Shown: in pieces, positions 1 to 7,788 of the stretch | Numbering within the stretch: the first letter of the stretch is position 1 | Layout: each line of letters starts with the position of its first letter | DNA from: JAIMBK01 sp040755975 | Lineage (GTDB): Bacteria > Bacillota > Desulfotomaculia > Desulfotomaculales > Nap2-2B | Length of the DNA stretch: 17,974 nt | NCBI GenBank assembly: GCA_040755975.1 | Contig: JBFLZY010000058.1 | Span: 1 to 17,974 of the forward strand | Direction of reading: 5' to 3' | Notes under the pieces: model-generated | What the model was told of the DNA's origin: nothing | Seen by the model: only the letters and a program-made list of their open reading frames with translations | Databases searched by the model: none | Translations under genes and position numbers: made by a program

Positions 1-341
1 ACGATCAAAAGCTGGACGCCCCTTCGGGTACGGCCCTGACGACGGCCCGGGCGCTGCTGGCGGCCAGGGGGGATGGGCAGCAGGGGCCGCGCACCGAAAT
101 AGAGAAATTGCCCGGCGCCCGGGGAGGGTGTTTTGACGGCGGGATTCGCCTGCACAGCGTCCGGCTGCCGGGGCTGGTTGCCCACCAGGAGGTGATCTTT
201 GGCGGCCTTGGCCAGACGCTAACCATCAGACATGATTCCATTTCCAGGGAATCTTTTATCCCCGGCGTGCTGCTGGCCGTCCGGAAAGTAATGAACCTTG
301 ACAAAATCGTTTTTGGCCTGGAAAACCTGCTTTTTGAATAA
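1..341 (+). CDS. dapB: 4-hydroxy-tetrahydrodipicolinate reductase, C-terminal part (5' truncated by window)
   Basis: DapB reduces 4-hydroxy-tetrahydrodipicolinate to tetrahydrodipicolinate with NAD(P)H in the diaminopimelate/lysine pathway, in the cytoplasm. The reading frame is open from base 3 and gives 112 residues to the TAA at 339-341. It begins just upstream of the family signature KLDAPSGTA, which carries the catalytic lysine and substrate-binding residues. It ends with the characteristic C-terminal strand and helix region (HSVRLPGLVAHQEVIFGG, then RHDSISRESF). About 150 N-terminal residues, with the Rossmann nucleotide-binding domain, lie before the window. The next genes make dipicolinate from the same branch-point metabolite. 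Identification is from motif recognition and is very secure. Confidence 0.96.
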   Translation, partial: DQKLDAPSGTALTTARALLAARGDGQQGPRTEIEKLPGARGGCFDGGIRLHSVRLPGLVAHQEVIFGGLGQTLTIRHDSISRESFIPGVLLAVRKVMNLDKIVFGLENLLFE

Positions 342-381
342 CCAAAAAACGATTGCCGGCCACGCCCCCGGCCCCCCTGCT

Positions 382-504
382 CTGGAAATATCCCTTTGCC
401 CGCCGTTCGTTTGCCGTAGCTCCGATGCTCCGGGCAAATCGAACGGCGGGCCGGGAATTTTCATCCCCTGTTGGTGCCGCGAAAAAAGCGGCATGGTGGT
501 CTAT
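382..504 (+). repeat. dispersed hairpin-forming repeat, copy A
   Basis: This stretch reappears in inverted orientation at 7786-7891. The shared blocks include CCTTTGCCCGCCGTTCGTTT just inside one end, and ATCCCCTGTTGGTGCCGC plus a short hairpin near the other. In copy A, 399-415 pairs with 432-450 (11 bp, a one-base bulge, then 6 bp). A second hairpin pairs 475-480 with 488-493 across an A-rich loop. It encodes no convincing protein. It may be a MITE/REP-like element or a structured RNA; the sequence does not decide which. Confidence 0.8.
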
Positions 505-540
505 AAGGGCAAAACACAAATTTACCGAAGGCGTTTTCTG

Positions 541-560
541 ACGACCGACGACCGACGACC
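541..560. repeat. heptanucleotide tandem repeat (ACGACCG)~2.9
   Basis: Two complete copies of ACGACCG are followed by six bases of a third, with no mismatch. The same 7-base periodicity recurs with other units at 627-647 and 724-737, and in degenerate form at 17421-17450. Confidence 0.85.
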
Positions 561-626
561 ATTTCAGACAAGCACCTCCCTTTTTGGCAGGTCATATATT
601 GAAAGTAAAATACGACGAAGGTCGGA

Positions 627-647
627 TTAGTGGTTAGTGGTTAGTGG
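627..647. repeat. heptanucleotide tandem repeat (TTAGTGG)x3
   Basis: Three perfect, contiguous TTAGTGG units occupy 627-633, 634-640 and 641-647. They lie upstream of dpaA, outside any supported gene. Confidence 0.9.
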
Positions 648-723
648 TGAGGATTTTAAGTTGGCGACTTCCCCGAGAGCTTTTCGACAAAAGAGGGGGT
701 CTGCCGGCTTGAAGATCCCAACG

Positions 724-737
724 ACCCACCACCCACC
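724..737. repeat. heptanucleotide tandem repeat (ACCCACC)x2
   Basis: Two perfect ACCCACC units are flanked on both sides by AACGACC-like heptamers (the preceding bases end in ACG, and AACGACC follows at 741-747). It sits just before the dpaA start, so length changes could affect spacing there. Confidence 0.7.
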
Positions 738-767
738 ACCAACGACCAAAAGGGACGGTGGCCTGCC

Positions 768-1652
768 ATGGACGCCCGGTTGCCCGGGTTAAAAATTGCC
801 GTTTTAGGCGGCGACGCCAGAGAGGTCATTCTGACCGAGCATCTGGCCGGTCTTGGTTTGCGGGTGCGGGTGTTCGGTCTCCCGGTGGCGAGGGGGGAAA
901 ACATTACCGTTTGGGAAAGCCCGGCCGAAGCTTTGCGGGAAGCACAGGCAGTGATTCTGCCCGCTCCCGGCGTAAACGAGCGGGGCGAATTGTATTGCCC
1001 TTTCCTGGAAAAGCCCCCGGTTATTGCCGAAGAAGATTTAAGCTGTCTGCCGGCCGGCACGCCCCTTTTTGTGGGGGTGGCGGGCGGCTTCTTAAAAAAT
1101 ATTGCCGGCCGGCGGGGGTGTAAGCTTGTGGAAGTGCTCGCTTTAGACGAAGTAGCCATTTTAAACTCCATCCCTTCCGCCGAGGGGGCCATTCAGCTGG
1201 CCATGGAAAAGCTGCCCATCACAATTCACGGCAGCGAAAGTTTTGTGCTGGGTTTTGGGCGGACGGGGGCAACGCTTGCCCAACTGCTGGTGGCTTTGGG
1301 GGCGCGGACAACGGTGGTGGCCCGGAATCCCGCCCAGCGCGCCCGGGCCTACCAGATGAACTGCCGCCCTTGCGATTTTCCGGAGCTGGCCGCTTTAATC
1401 GGCAAAGCGGAGGTTATTTTTAATACCGTTCCCGCCCTGGTGCTTACCGAGCCTTTGCTGCAAAAGGCTTCCCCGCAGGTTTTGATTATTGATCTGGCTT
1501 CTTTCCCGGGAGGCGTTGATTTTGAAGCGGCAAGGCGTTTGGGCATCAATGCCGTCCTGGCGCCCGGTTTGCCCGGGAAAGTTGCTCCGAAGACGGCCGG
1601 CCGGATTCTCTCCCGGGTGATTCCCAGGCTCCTGGCCGAACTGCTGTCCTGA
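768..1652 (+). CDS. dpaA: dipicolinate synthase subunit A
   Basis: DpaA (SpoVFA) and DpaB together oxidise a dihydrodipicolinate-pathway intermediate to dipicolinic acid, made in the mother cell and packed into the spore core. The 294 residues match the usual family length. The N-terminal part opens with a Rossmann-like strand (KIAVLGGDARE, residues 9-19). A central nucleotide-binding loop, LGFGRTGATLAQ (161-172), fits NAD(P) binding. The ATG at 768 is the first sensible start, although the upstream GGGACGGTGG is only a moderate ribosome site. The stop lies 44 bases before the dpaB start, so co-transcription is likely. In Bacillus subtilis the pair is under sigma-K control; I could not find a convincing sigma-K promoter here. 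Confidence 0.93.
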   Translation: MDARLPGLKIAVLGGDAREVILTEHLAGLGLRVRVFGLPVARGENITVWESPAEALREAQAVILPAPGVNERGELYCPFLEKPPVIAEEDLSCLPAGTPLFVGVAGGFLKNIAGRRGCKLVEVLALDEVAILNSIPSAEGAIQLAMEKLPITIHGSESFVLGFGRTGATLAQLLVALGARTTVVARNPAQRARAYQMNCRPCDFPELAALIGKAEVIFNTVPALVLTEPLLQKASPQVLIIDLASFPGGVDFEAARRLGINAVLAPGLPGKVAPKTAGRILSRVIPRLLAELLS

Positions 1653-1696
1653 CGGCTTAAATGATCACCGGCCTTCGTTTCCGGGAGGTGCCTGGC

Positions 1697-2284
1697 ATGC
1701 GCTTAGCCAATGTACGGGTTGGATTTGCTCTCACCGGGTCGCACTGTACAATTGCTGAGGTTATCCCCTGCCTGCGCGAACTGGTTCAAGAAGGGGCGGT
1801 TGTTTACCCGATTGTCAGTCAGGCGGTCGCGCAAACGGATACAAAATTCGGGTCGGCCCGGCAATGGAAGGAGATGCTGACGGGGATCACGGGCAAACCC
1901 GTGATTGACACAATTGTCGGCGCCGAACCCATCGGGCCGGAAAAAATGCTGGACGTAATGGTGGTGGCCCCCTGTACGGGAAACACCCTGGCCAAACTGG
2001 CCAACGGGATTGTGGACGGCCCGGTGTTAATGGCGGTAAAGGCTCACTTGCGCAACCAGCGGCCGGTCGTTCTGGCCATTTCCACCAACGACGGCCTGGG
2101 GATGAACGCCAAAAATATCGGGTTGCTCCTGAACACGAAAAACATTTACCTGGTTCCTTTCGGGCAGGACAACCCGAAGGAAAAACCGAACTCTTTAAAG
2201 GCAAAAATGGACCTGCTCCTGGATACGGTCATCATGGCGTTGGCCGGCAAGCAATACCAGCCCTTGCTGGTGCAGGTCAGCTAA
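1697..2284 (+). CDS. dpaB: dipicolinate synthase subunit B (flavoprotein)
   Basis: This is the partner of DpaA in dipicolinate synthesis, belonging to the SpoVFB branch of the FMN-binding flavoprotein fold. I chose the ATG at 1697 rather than an in-frame ATG at 1661 because GGGAGGTG at 1683-1690 sits 6 bases before it and the protein then starts like the family (VRVGFALTGSHCT at residues 6-18). The 195 residues contain APCTGNTLAKLANG (91-104) and AISTNDGLG (127-135), conserved in this family and likely lining the flavin or substrate pocket. It directly follows dpaA, as in other spore formers. The 187-base gap to asd suggests the dpa transcript may end or a new promoter may begin there. Confidence 0.93.
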   Translation: MRLANVRVGFALTGSHCTIAEVIPCLRELVQEGAVVYPIVSQAVAQTDTKFGSARQWKEMLTGITGKPVIDTIVGAEPIGPEKMLDVMVVAPCTGNTLAKLANGIVDGPVLMAVKAHLRNQRPVVLAISTNDGLGMNAKNIGLLLNTKNIYLVPFGQDNPKEKPNSLKAKMDLLLDTVIMALAGKQYQPLLVQVS

Positions 2285-2344
2285 CCGGTGAACGAATTTT
2301 GTTGAATAATGAGAACTTTTTCCGAGGTCTTGCGCCCGTCGAAC

Positions 2345-2382
2345 AGAAAAGTTAAAATATACGAGTAAGCTTTTCTTTTTTT
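2345..2382 (+). terminator. weak terminator-like hairpin with T tract after dpaB
   Basis: AGAAAAG at 2345-2351 pairs with CTTTTCT at 2370-2376 (extendable by a G-U and an A-T pair), followed by a run of T to 2382. The stem is A-T rich and the loop long, so termination may be weak or absent. It lies where a break between dpaAB and asd-dapG-dapA transcription would make sense. Confidence 0.35.
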
Positions 2383-2471
2383 GTGCCCCAAACAATTTTT
2401 GTTCAATTTTCTTATTCGTTTCGCTTTTGGCGCCTTGGCGGTGAATTTATTACCAAAGGAGATGAGCGTCG

Positions 2472-3491
2472 TTGCCGGAGTATAATGTGGTAGTGGTGGG
2501 CGCAGCCGGGGCGGTTGGCCAGGAGATTTTAAAGGTTTTGGAGGAGCGGCGGTTTCCCGTCGGCCGTCTCAAGCTTTGCGCCACTTCCCGCTCGGCGGGC
2601 AAACGGCTCGTTTTTCGCCACGAAGAATATTGCGTTGAAGAAACGACCCCCGATTCCTTTACCGGCATGGACATCGCCTTATTTGCCGGCGGGGCGGCAA
2701 GTCTGGAGTTTGGTCCGGCGGCGGTGGAGAAGGGCTGCGTGGTCATTGACAACAGCAGCAATTTTCGCCTGGACGCGGAGGTCCCCCTGGTCGTTCCGGA
2801 GGTTAATCCGGAAGATGTTAAGTGGCACCGGGGGATTATCGCCAACCCCAACTGTTCGACGATCATTATGGTCGTACCTTTAAAGGCCATCCATGACGAG
2901 GCCGGTGTCAAGAGGGTGGTCGTCTCCACCTACCAGGCCGTCTCCGGAGCGGGCCTGGAGGCCATTGCCGAGTTGACGCACCAAACGAAGGCGGTTTTGG
3001 AAGGTGGTGAATACCCGCCGAAAGTTTTTCCCTACCCGATTGCTTTTAATTTGCTTCCCCACATTGATGTATTTCAGGAAATGGATTATACTAAAGAAGA
3101 ATGGAAGATGGTGAAAGAAACCCGCAAAATCATGCACGCCCCCGACCTGGCGATTACGGCGACCACCGTGCGCGTGCCGGTCTACCGGAGTCATTCGGAG
3201 TCGGTCAACGTGGAAACACACGAAAAATTAACCGCCCGGCAGGCCCGGGAGGTTTTGGCCAGGTTCCCCGGGGTGATTGTTTTGGACGACCCGCCCAATA
3301 AACAGTATCCGATGCCCCTGTTTTGTTCTCACCGCGACGAAGTTTTTGTAGGCCGGATCAGGGAAGACAATTCGCTGCCCAACGGTCTTAACCTCTGGGT
3401 GGTGGCCGACCAGTTGCGGAAAGGGGCGGCGACCAACGCGGTGCAAATTGCGGAGTTAATTATTCAGTATGGTTGTTTACGGGGGAGATAA
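2472..3491 (+). CDS. asd: aspartate-semialdehyde dehydrogenase
   Basis: Asd reduces aspartyl phosphate to aspartate semialdehyde with NADPH, the step before DapA and also feeding threonine and methionine synthesis. The start is TTG at 2472, preceded by AAAGGAG about 10 bases upstream; a nearby ATG at 2463 is in another frame and stops after seven codons. The 339 residues include the NADP loop GAAGAVG (10-16), the catalytic cysteine in NPNCST (Cys128) and the catalytic histidine in RSHSESVNVE (His241). Length and motifs fit the Gram-positive Asd type. The stop lies 8 bases before the dapG start, and dapG's ribosome site lies inside the end of asd, so the two are probably translationally linked. 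Confidence 0.96.
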   Translation: MPEYNVVVVGAAGAVGQEILKVLEERRFPVGRLKLCATSRSAGKRLVFRHEEYCVEETTPDSFTGMDIALFAGGAASLEFGPAAVEKGCVVIDNSSNFRLDAEVPLVVPEVNPEDVKWHRGIIANPNCSTIIMVVPLKAIHDEAGVKRVVVSTYQAVSGAGLEAIAELTHQTKAVLEGGEYPPKVFPYPIAFNLLPHIDVFQEMDYTKEEWKMVKETRKIMHAPDLAITATTVRVPVYRSHSESVNVETHEKLTARQAREVLARFPGVIVLDDPPNKQYPMPLFCSHRDEVFVGRIREDNSLPNGLNLWVVADQLRKGAATNAVQIAELIIQYGCLRGR

Positions 3492-3499
3492 GAACGGGC

Positions 3500-4726
3500 A
3501 TGCGTTTCATCATCCAAAAATTCGGCGGCACTTCCGTCGCCACCCCGGAATTGCGGGAGCGGGTGGCCGGGAAAATCATCGCCGCCAAAGAAGAGGGTTA
3601 CCTGCCGGTGGTGGTCGTTTCGGCCATGGGCCGGGCGGGGGACCCTTACGCCACCGATACTTTAATTAATTTTGCCCGGCAGGCGCACCGGGATCTTTCA
3701 GCCCGGGAGATGGATCTGCTTATGTCCTGCGGTGAAATTATTTCCGGGGTGACCATGGCGGGCGTGTTGCAAAAGGCCGGCCACCCGGCGGTTTTTTTAA
3801 CGGGAGCGCAGGCGGGCATCATCACCGATAACACCTTTAGTGAGGCGCGGATTCTCAAGGTTAAGCCGGAAAACATTTTAAAGCAGGCAAAAGAAGGCAA
3901 GGTTGTCATTGTCGCCGGTTTTCAGGGAGTTACCGAAGACGGTGAAATTACCACCCTGGGCAGAGGGGGGAGCGATACCACCGCCGCTGCCCTGGGGGTG
4001 GCGTTGAACGCCGCTTACGTGGATATTTATACCGACGTGGAGGGGATCATGACCGCCGACCCCCGGATTGTGAGCGGGGCGCAGGCTTTGGAAAAAGTTA
4101 CTTACGACGAAATTTGCCAGCTTGCGCACGAGGGGGCGAAGGTGGTTCACCCCCGCGCCGTCGAAATTGTCATGCAAAAAAACATTCCCTTGCGCGTGCG
4201 TTCAACTTTTAGCGATACCCCCGGCACGCTGGTGACCAGCTCCGGAGAAGTTTACCAGGGCGCCGTTGATATTACCAGAGACCGTACCATCACGGGAATT
4301 ACCCAGATTCCCAATCTGGTGCAGTTTAAAGTAGCCACTCCGGAAAGGGGAGCGCAAGGTTTAGCCCAGCAGCGGCGGCTTTTTAAAAGTCTGGCCCTGT
4401 CCGGGATCAGCCTCGATTTTATCAACGTTTACCCGGAGGAAGTGGTTTTTACGGTCAAGGAGGAAGTGTGGCAAAAGGCGGCGCAAATTCTGGAAAATGC
4501 CGGGTACGCAACAAAAACGACGCCCGACTGCGCGAAAGTGGCGGCGGTGGGCGCCGGCATGACCGGCGTGCCGGGGGTAATGGCGGGCATTGTGGAAGCA
4601 TTGACACGCGAGGATATTCAGATTCTGCAGGCGAACGATTCCTATACGACCATTTGGGTATTGGTGAAAAGAGAAGATATGGAAAAAGCTGTCCGGGCAT
4701 TGCACCGCCAGTTTTTAGAACGCTAA
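3500..4726 (+). CDS. dapG: aspartate kinase, DapG type
   Basis: It phosphorylates aspartate, the committed step to lysine, diaminopimelate and dipicolinate. I place the start at ATG 3500, giving 408 residues beginning MRFIIQKFGGTS; a TTG at 3473 would lie inside asd and add nine unlikely residues. GGGGGAG at 3481-3487 can serve as ribosome site. The kinase domain has KFGGTSVA (7-14), SAMGRAGDPYATD (41-53), SCGE (76-79) and GRGGSDTTA (154-162). Two ACT regulatory domains follow (roughly 262-405), with VGAGMTGVPGV at 350-360. SAMGRAGDPYATD closely resembles the diaminopimelate-inhibited DapG of Bacillus subtilis, so feedback by meso-diaminopimelate is likely but not proven by sequence. Confidence 0.94.
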   Translation: MRFIIQKFGGTSVATPELRERVAGKIIAAKEEGYLPVVVVSAMGRAGDPYATDTLINFARQAHRDLSAREMDLLMSCGEIISGVTMAGVLQKAGHPAVFLTGAQAGIITDNTFSEARILKVKPENILKQAKEGKVVIVAGFQGVTEDGEITTLGRGGSDTTAAALGVALNAAYVDIYTDVEGIMTADPRIVSGAQALEKVTYDEICQLAHEGAKVVHPRAVEIVMQKNIPLRVRSTFSDTPGTLVTSSGEVYQGAVDITRDRTITGITQIPNLVQFKVATPERGAQGLAQQRRLFKSLALSGISLDFINVYPEEVVFTVKEEVWQKAAQILENAGYATKTTPDCAKVAAVGAGMTGVPGVMAGIVEALTREDIQILQANDSYTTIWVLVKREDMEKAVRALHRQFLER

Positions 4727-4752
4727 AAGAGTGATAAGGAAGGTGAAAAGTC

Positions 4753-5637
4753 TTGGCTACTGATTTTGGGCGTGTGCTCACTGCCATGGTGACGCCCTTC
4801 GACAAGGATATGGCGGTAAATTATGACCTGGCCAGGAAGCTTGCCCGACACCTGGCCGAATCAGGCTCCGATGGCCTGGTGGTGGCCGGCACCACGGGCG
4901 AATCACCCACCCTGTCCAAAGAGGAAAAGATCGAACTGTTTCGCGTGATCGTTGAGGAAGTCGGCGGCCAGGCGATTGTCCTTGCCGGCACAGGCAGCTA
5001 CGACACGGCCGGCAGCGCGGCCCTCACCCAGGCGGCGGAAAAAGTCGGCGTGGACGGCGTGATGCTGGTTGCGCCGTATTACAATAAACCTTCCCAGGAA
5101 GGCCTGTATCAGCATTTTAAAACCATCGCCAAAAGCACGAACCTCCCTGTTCTGCTCTACAACATTCCCGGACGCACGGGGGTGAACATGCTGCCGGCAA
5201 CGGTTGCCCGGCTGGCGGAAATTGATAATATCGTCGCCATCAAAGAGGCGGCCGGGAGCATGGACCAGGTGAGCGAGTTGCGCCGGCTTCTCCCGGATCA
5301 CTTTGCCATTTACAGCGGCGATGATTCCTTAACCTTGCCCATGCTTTCCCTGGGGGCCCGGGGTGTGGTCAGCGTGGCCGCGCACGTCGTCGGGCCGCGG
5401 ATCAAAGAAATGGTTAACGCCTTTATGGCCGGCAACGTGACTTTGGCCACCCAGATCCACCTGCAGCTTTACCCCATCTTCAAAGGCCTGTTTATTACCA
5501 CCAACCCCGTGCCGGTGAAGGCGGCTCTGAATATGCTCGGGCAACAGGTAGGACCGCCGCGCTTGCCCCTGGTGGAAGCCACGCCCGCGGAAAAGGAGAG
5601 CGTCAAGAAGGTGCTTTCCGAACTAAAACTTCTGTAG
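4753..5637 (+). CDS. dapA: 4-hydroxy-tetrahydrodipicolinate synthase
   Basis: DapA condenses pyruvate with aspartate semialdehyde through a Schiff base. The 294-residue protein starts at TTG 4753, with AAGGAAGGTG ending 7 bases before it. Visible active-site features are the Thr-Thr pair in AGTTGES (Thr47, Thr48), the YYNKP segment (109-113), Tyr136 and Arg141 in LLYNIPGRTG, and the Schiff-base lysine Lys164 in VAIKEA. Together with DapG and Asd just upstream it makes the substrate used by both DapB and DpaAB. The gap after dapG is 26 bases, consistent with a single asd-dapG-dapA transcript. Confidence 0.97.
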   Translation: MATDFGRVLTAMVTPFDKDMAVNYDLARKLARHLAESGSDGLVVAGTTGESPTLSKEEKIELFRVIVEEVGGQAIVLAGTGSYDTAGSAALTQAAEKVGVDGVMLVAPYYNKPSQEGLYQHFKTIAKSTNLPVLLYNIPGRTGVNMLPATVARLAEIDNIVAIKEAAGSMDQVSELRRLLPDHFAIYSGDDSLTLPMLSLGARGVVSVAAHVVGPRIKEMVNAFMAGNVTLATQIHLQLYPIFKGLFITTNPVPVKAALNMLGQQVGPPRLPLVEATPAEKESVKKVLSELKLL

Positions 5638-5664
5638 CCCAAAGGCCCTTAAGCCGTTGGCGGC

Positions 5665-5725
5665 CGGCCGTCAGCTTTTAAGTTTTTGGGCATCCCGGTA
5701 AGCCCCGGCCAATCGTTGACGGCTG
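5665..5725 (+). other. long inverted repeat in the dapA / DUF294-gene intergenic region
   Basis: 5665-5675 can pair with 5715-5725 (11 bp including two G-U pairs), enclosing about 39 bases that contain smaller complementary stretches (GGGC/GCCC, CCGG/CCGG). It could be a structured leader for the next gene or part of a dapA terminator: a T-rich stretch at 5676-5687 follows the left arm. I match it to no riboswitch class I know. Confidence 0.35.
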
Positions 5726-5743
5726 AATTAGTTACTTTAAACA
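5716..5743 (+). promoter_or_regulatory. possible sigma-A promoter before the DUF294-type gene
   Basis: TTGACG at 5716-5721 and TAAACA at 5738-5743 are separated by 16 bases, a fair but imperfect sigma-A match about 75 bases before the earliest start codon. The -35 box overlaps the right arm of the inverted repeat at 5665-5725. Confidence 0.3.
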
Positions 5744-5817
5744 TCCTCCGTTTGGGGCAAGAGAATCTTAGGCTGTTTTAACTTGTTTATTGTGAAGGCA
5801 ATATTTTTTAAAATTGG

Positions 5818-7788
5818 GTGAATTGGCGGTTTTATCACCAAATAAAGACGTACGGACGGGGTCTTAACGTGGCGGTCAACGTGAGCGAAGTATTAAAAAG
5901 TTGCGTCCCCTTCAGCTCTTTAGGTGACGAGGCCCTGGCGGAACTGGCTGAACATGTGGAAGTGAAAACTTACCCCAAGGGATCTTACGTTTTCCGGCAG
6001 GGCCAACAGAGTCTGCAGGTCCTTTTTTTAATTGCTGCCGGGTTGGGGGAGGTAACTTTAACCGACGACCGGGGCCAGGAAACGATTGTAAGCTACCGCC
6101 GGCAGTACGATTTTTTTGGTGAAACGGCGCTGTTAACCGACAAGTCGTACGGGGGTTCGGTGCGGGCGGCGGAAGATCTCACCTGCCTGCTGGTCCCGCG
6201 CGAAAAGGTAGAAGAATTAATTGCCAGCCACCCCGAGTTTTCCAGCTTTTTTACCGCGCTGCTTTCCGAGCGGCTGCGCATGCTCTACGAGGAAACGGTC
6301 GCGCAGCAGTCTTACGAAGCGTACAGCACGACGGAATCCCCCCTTCTGCGCAAAAGGGTGAGCGAAATAATGACGCGCTTTCCCGTTACCTGCCACCTAC
6401 AGACGCCGGTAACGACCGTCGCTCGCCTGATGGCTGACTACCGGATTAGCTCGGTAATTGTCGTCAACGACGCGGGTTATCCTGCGGGTCTGATCACTGA
6501 AAAAGACCTGGTACATAAAGTGGTTACCCGCCCCTCCTGGCAGGCGGAGAACCTGACCGCCGACCTGGTGATGGATGAAAAGCTGGTTAAATTGCAGATC
6601 GACGACTTCTACAACCAGGCGCTTTTGGCCGTGGTCAAGCACCAGGTAAAACACCTGGTGGTGATGGACGGGGAGCAGCTGGCCGGCATCCTTACCTTAA
6701 GGGATTTGATTAAAACCAGGAGCGTCGGGAGCCTTTGGGTTACCGATAAGATCGAGACGGCCAAAAATCTGGACGATCTGGCCAGAATCGGCCAGGAAGT
6801 GGATAATTTCTTAAATGCCCTGGTGGCCGAGCGGGCTTCGGTGCCGGAACTGTTCGAGATTATTGCCGAGATGCACGACCGGCTGATCTGCCGGGTGATC
6901 GAATTATGCGCGGAGGAAATGGTTAAAAAGGGTTACGGCCCGCCTCCCGCGGAATATTGCTGGGTCAATATGGGCAGCGCCGGCCGCAAGGAGCAAACCC
7001 TGCGCACCGACCAGGACAACGCGATCATTTACGCCGACGGCGACCCGGCGAACGCCCAATATTTTCAAACTTTGGGCGCCCGGGTGGTGGAGGAACTGGT
7101 GCGCGCCGGCTTTGCCTGGTGCAAGGGCGGGGTGATGGCGTCCAACCCCCAGTGGTGCCGCCCTTTAAGTCAGTGGAAGGAAGTAGTTACTGTCTGGATT
7201 ACCCGCGCCGAACCGGAAGACATCCGGCTGCTGACCATCCTTTTGGATTTCCGGCCGGTGTACGGGGCGAAAAATCTGGGCCACGAGCTCTGGAGTTACA
7301 TTTTTAGCGTTTTTAAAAAGCCCGGAAAAGCATCGCACTTTTTAACCGAGGAAGAAGTGCGGGTGCGCGTACCCCTGACTTTTTTCGGCGGGTTTGCAAC
7401 CGAAAAGGCGGGGCCGCATAAAAATGAAATAAACCTCAAAGACGCCTGCCGGCACATCATCAATTGCGTGCGCGTCTTTGCCGTGAGAAACGAGATTGCG
7501 GAATCTTCCACCCTGGGCAGGCTCGCGCAAATTATCGAAAAACAGATCCTGTCCAGGGAGGACGGCGAGTTCGTCCAGAATGCCTTTGAAACCCTGATGA
7601 TGCTGCGGATCCGCGAAAATTTAAAAAAGGTCAAGCAGGGCAAAGAAGCGGACAATTATATCAACCCTTACCGCTTAAACAAAACCGAGCAATCGCTGCT
7701 CAAGGACGCCTTGGCGGCCATTTTGCGCCTGCAAAAACTCACCAGCGGCCACTTCACCGATTACTGGCTCCGCTACCTTACTTCGTAG
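5818..7788 (+). CDS. cNMP-binding / CBS-pair / DUF294 nucleotidyltransferase-like protein
   Basis: This is a cytoplasmic multidomain protein of 656 residues from GTG 5818. A cyclic-nucleotide-binding-like beta barrel (about 25-150) is followed by two CBS motifs (about 181-236 and 247-299), a DUF294 nucleotidyltransferase domain (about 330-480) and the DUF294 C-terminal helical domain (about 505-650). The nucleotidyltransferase signature is present as GSAGRKEQTLRTDQDNA (386-402), with Asp398 and Asp400 as likely metal ligands, as in GlnD-like enzymes. The phosphate-binding cassette (GETALL...VRA, 101-117) lacks the arginine that contacts cyclic-nucleotide phosphate in CRP. The N-terminus is uncertain: GTG codons at 5869 and 5881 fit the domain start better, and none has a strong ribosome site. 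CBS pairs usually bind adenylates, so an energy or nucleotide-signal role is plausible. Substrate unknown. Confidence 0.9.
   Translation: MNWRFYHQIKTYGRGLNVAVNVSEVLKSCVPFSSLGDEALAELAEHVEVKTYPKGSYVFRQGQQSLQVLFLIAAGLGEVTLTDDRGQETIVSYRRQYDFFGETALLTDKSYGGSVRAAEDLTCLLVPREKVEELIASHPEFSSFFTALLSERLRMLYEETVAQQSYEAYSTTESPLLRKRVSEIMTRFPVTCHLQTPVTTVARLMADYRISSVIVVNDAGYPAGLITEKDLVHKVVTRPSWQAENLTADLVMDEKLVKLQIDDFYNQALLAVVKHQVKHLVVMDGEQLAGILTLRDLIKTRSVGSLWVTDKIETAKNLDDLARIGQEVDNFLNALVAERASVPELFEIIAEMHDRLICRVIELCAEEMVKKGYGPPPAEYCWVNMGSAGRKEQTLRTDQDNAIIYADGDPANAQYFQTLGARVVEELVRAGFAWCKGGVMASNPQWCRPLSQWKEVVTVWITRAEPEDIRLLTILLDFRPVYGAKNLGHELWSYIFSVFKKPGKASHFLTEEEVRVRVPLTFFGGFATEKAGPHKNEINLKDACRHIINCVRVFAVRNEIAESSTLGRLAQIIEKQILSREDGEFVQNAFETLMMLRIRENLKKVKQGKEADNYINPYRLNKTEQSLLKDALAAILRLQKLTSGHFTDYWLRYLTS

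Larger units (their letters stand above)
342..767. other. gene-free stretch between dapB and dpaA
   Basis: These 426 bases separate two genes that would normally be close. Short open frames cross it, but none has a plausible ribosome site or recognisable protein. It contains a hairpin-rich dispersed repeat (382-504) and three groups of 7-base tandem repeats (541-560, 627-647, 724-737), listed separately. I see no clear rho-independent terminator for dapB and no convincing sigma-A promoter for dpaA. Confidence 0.75.

Noticed and set aside
590..616. Sporulation sigma factor promoter (ATATAT ... AATACGA) before dpaA
   Set aside because: Spacing and the -10 box do not fit sigma-E or sigma-K well; it is A/T-rich chance-level similarity.
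298..630. Open frame of 110 codons across the dapB-dpaA gap
   Set aside because: It starts inside dapB, runs through the dispersed repeat and the heptamers, has no ribosome site, and the protein is low-complexity and unrecognisable.
627..647. CRISPR-like array
   Set aside because: The units are 7 bases and contiguous, with no spacers and no cas genes in the window.
2285..2471. Lysine riboswitch upstream of asd
   Set aside because: The conserved lysine-riboswitch core is not present and the region is mostly A/T-rich and unstructured.
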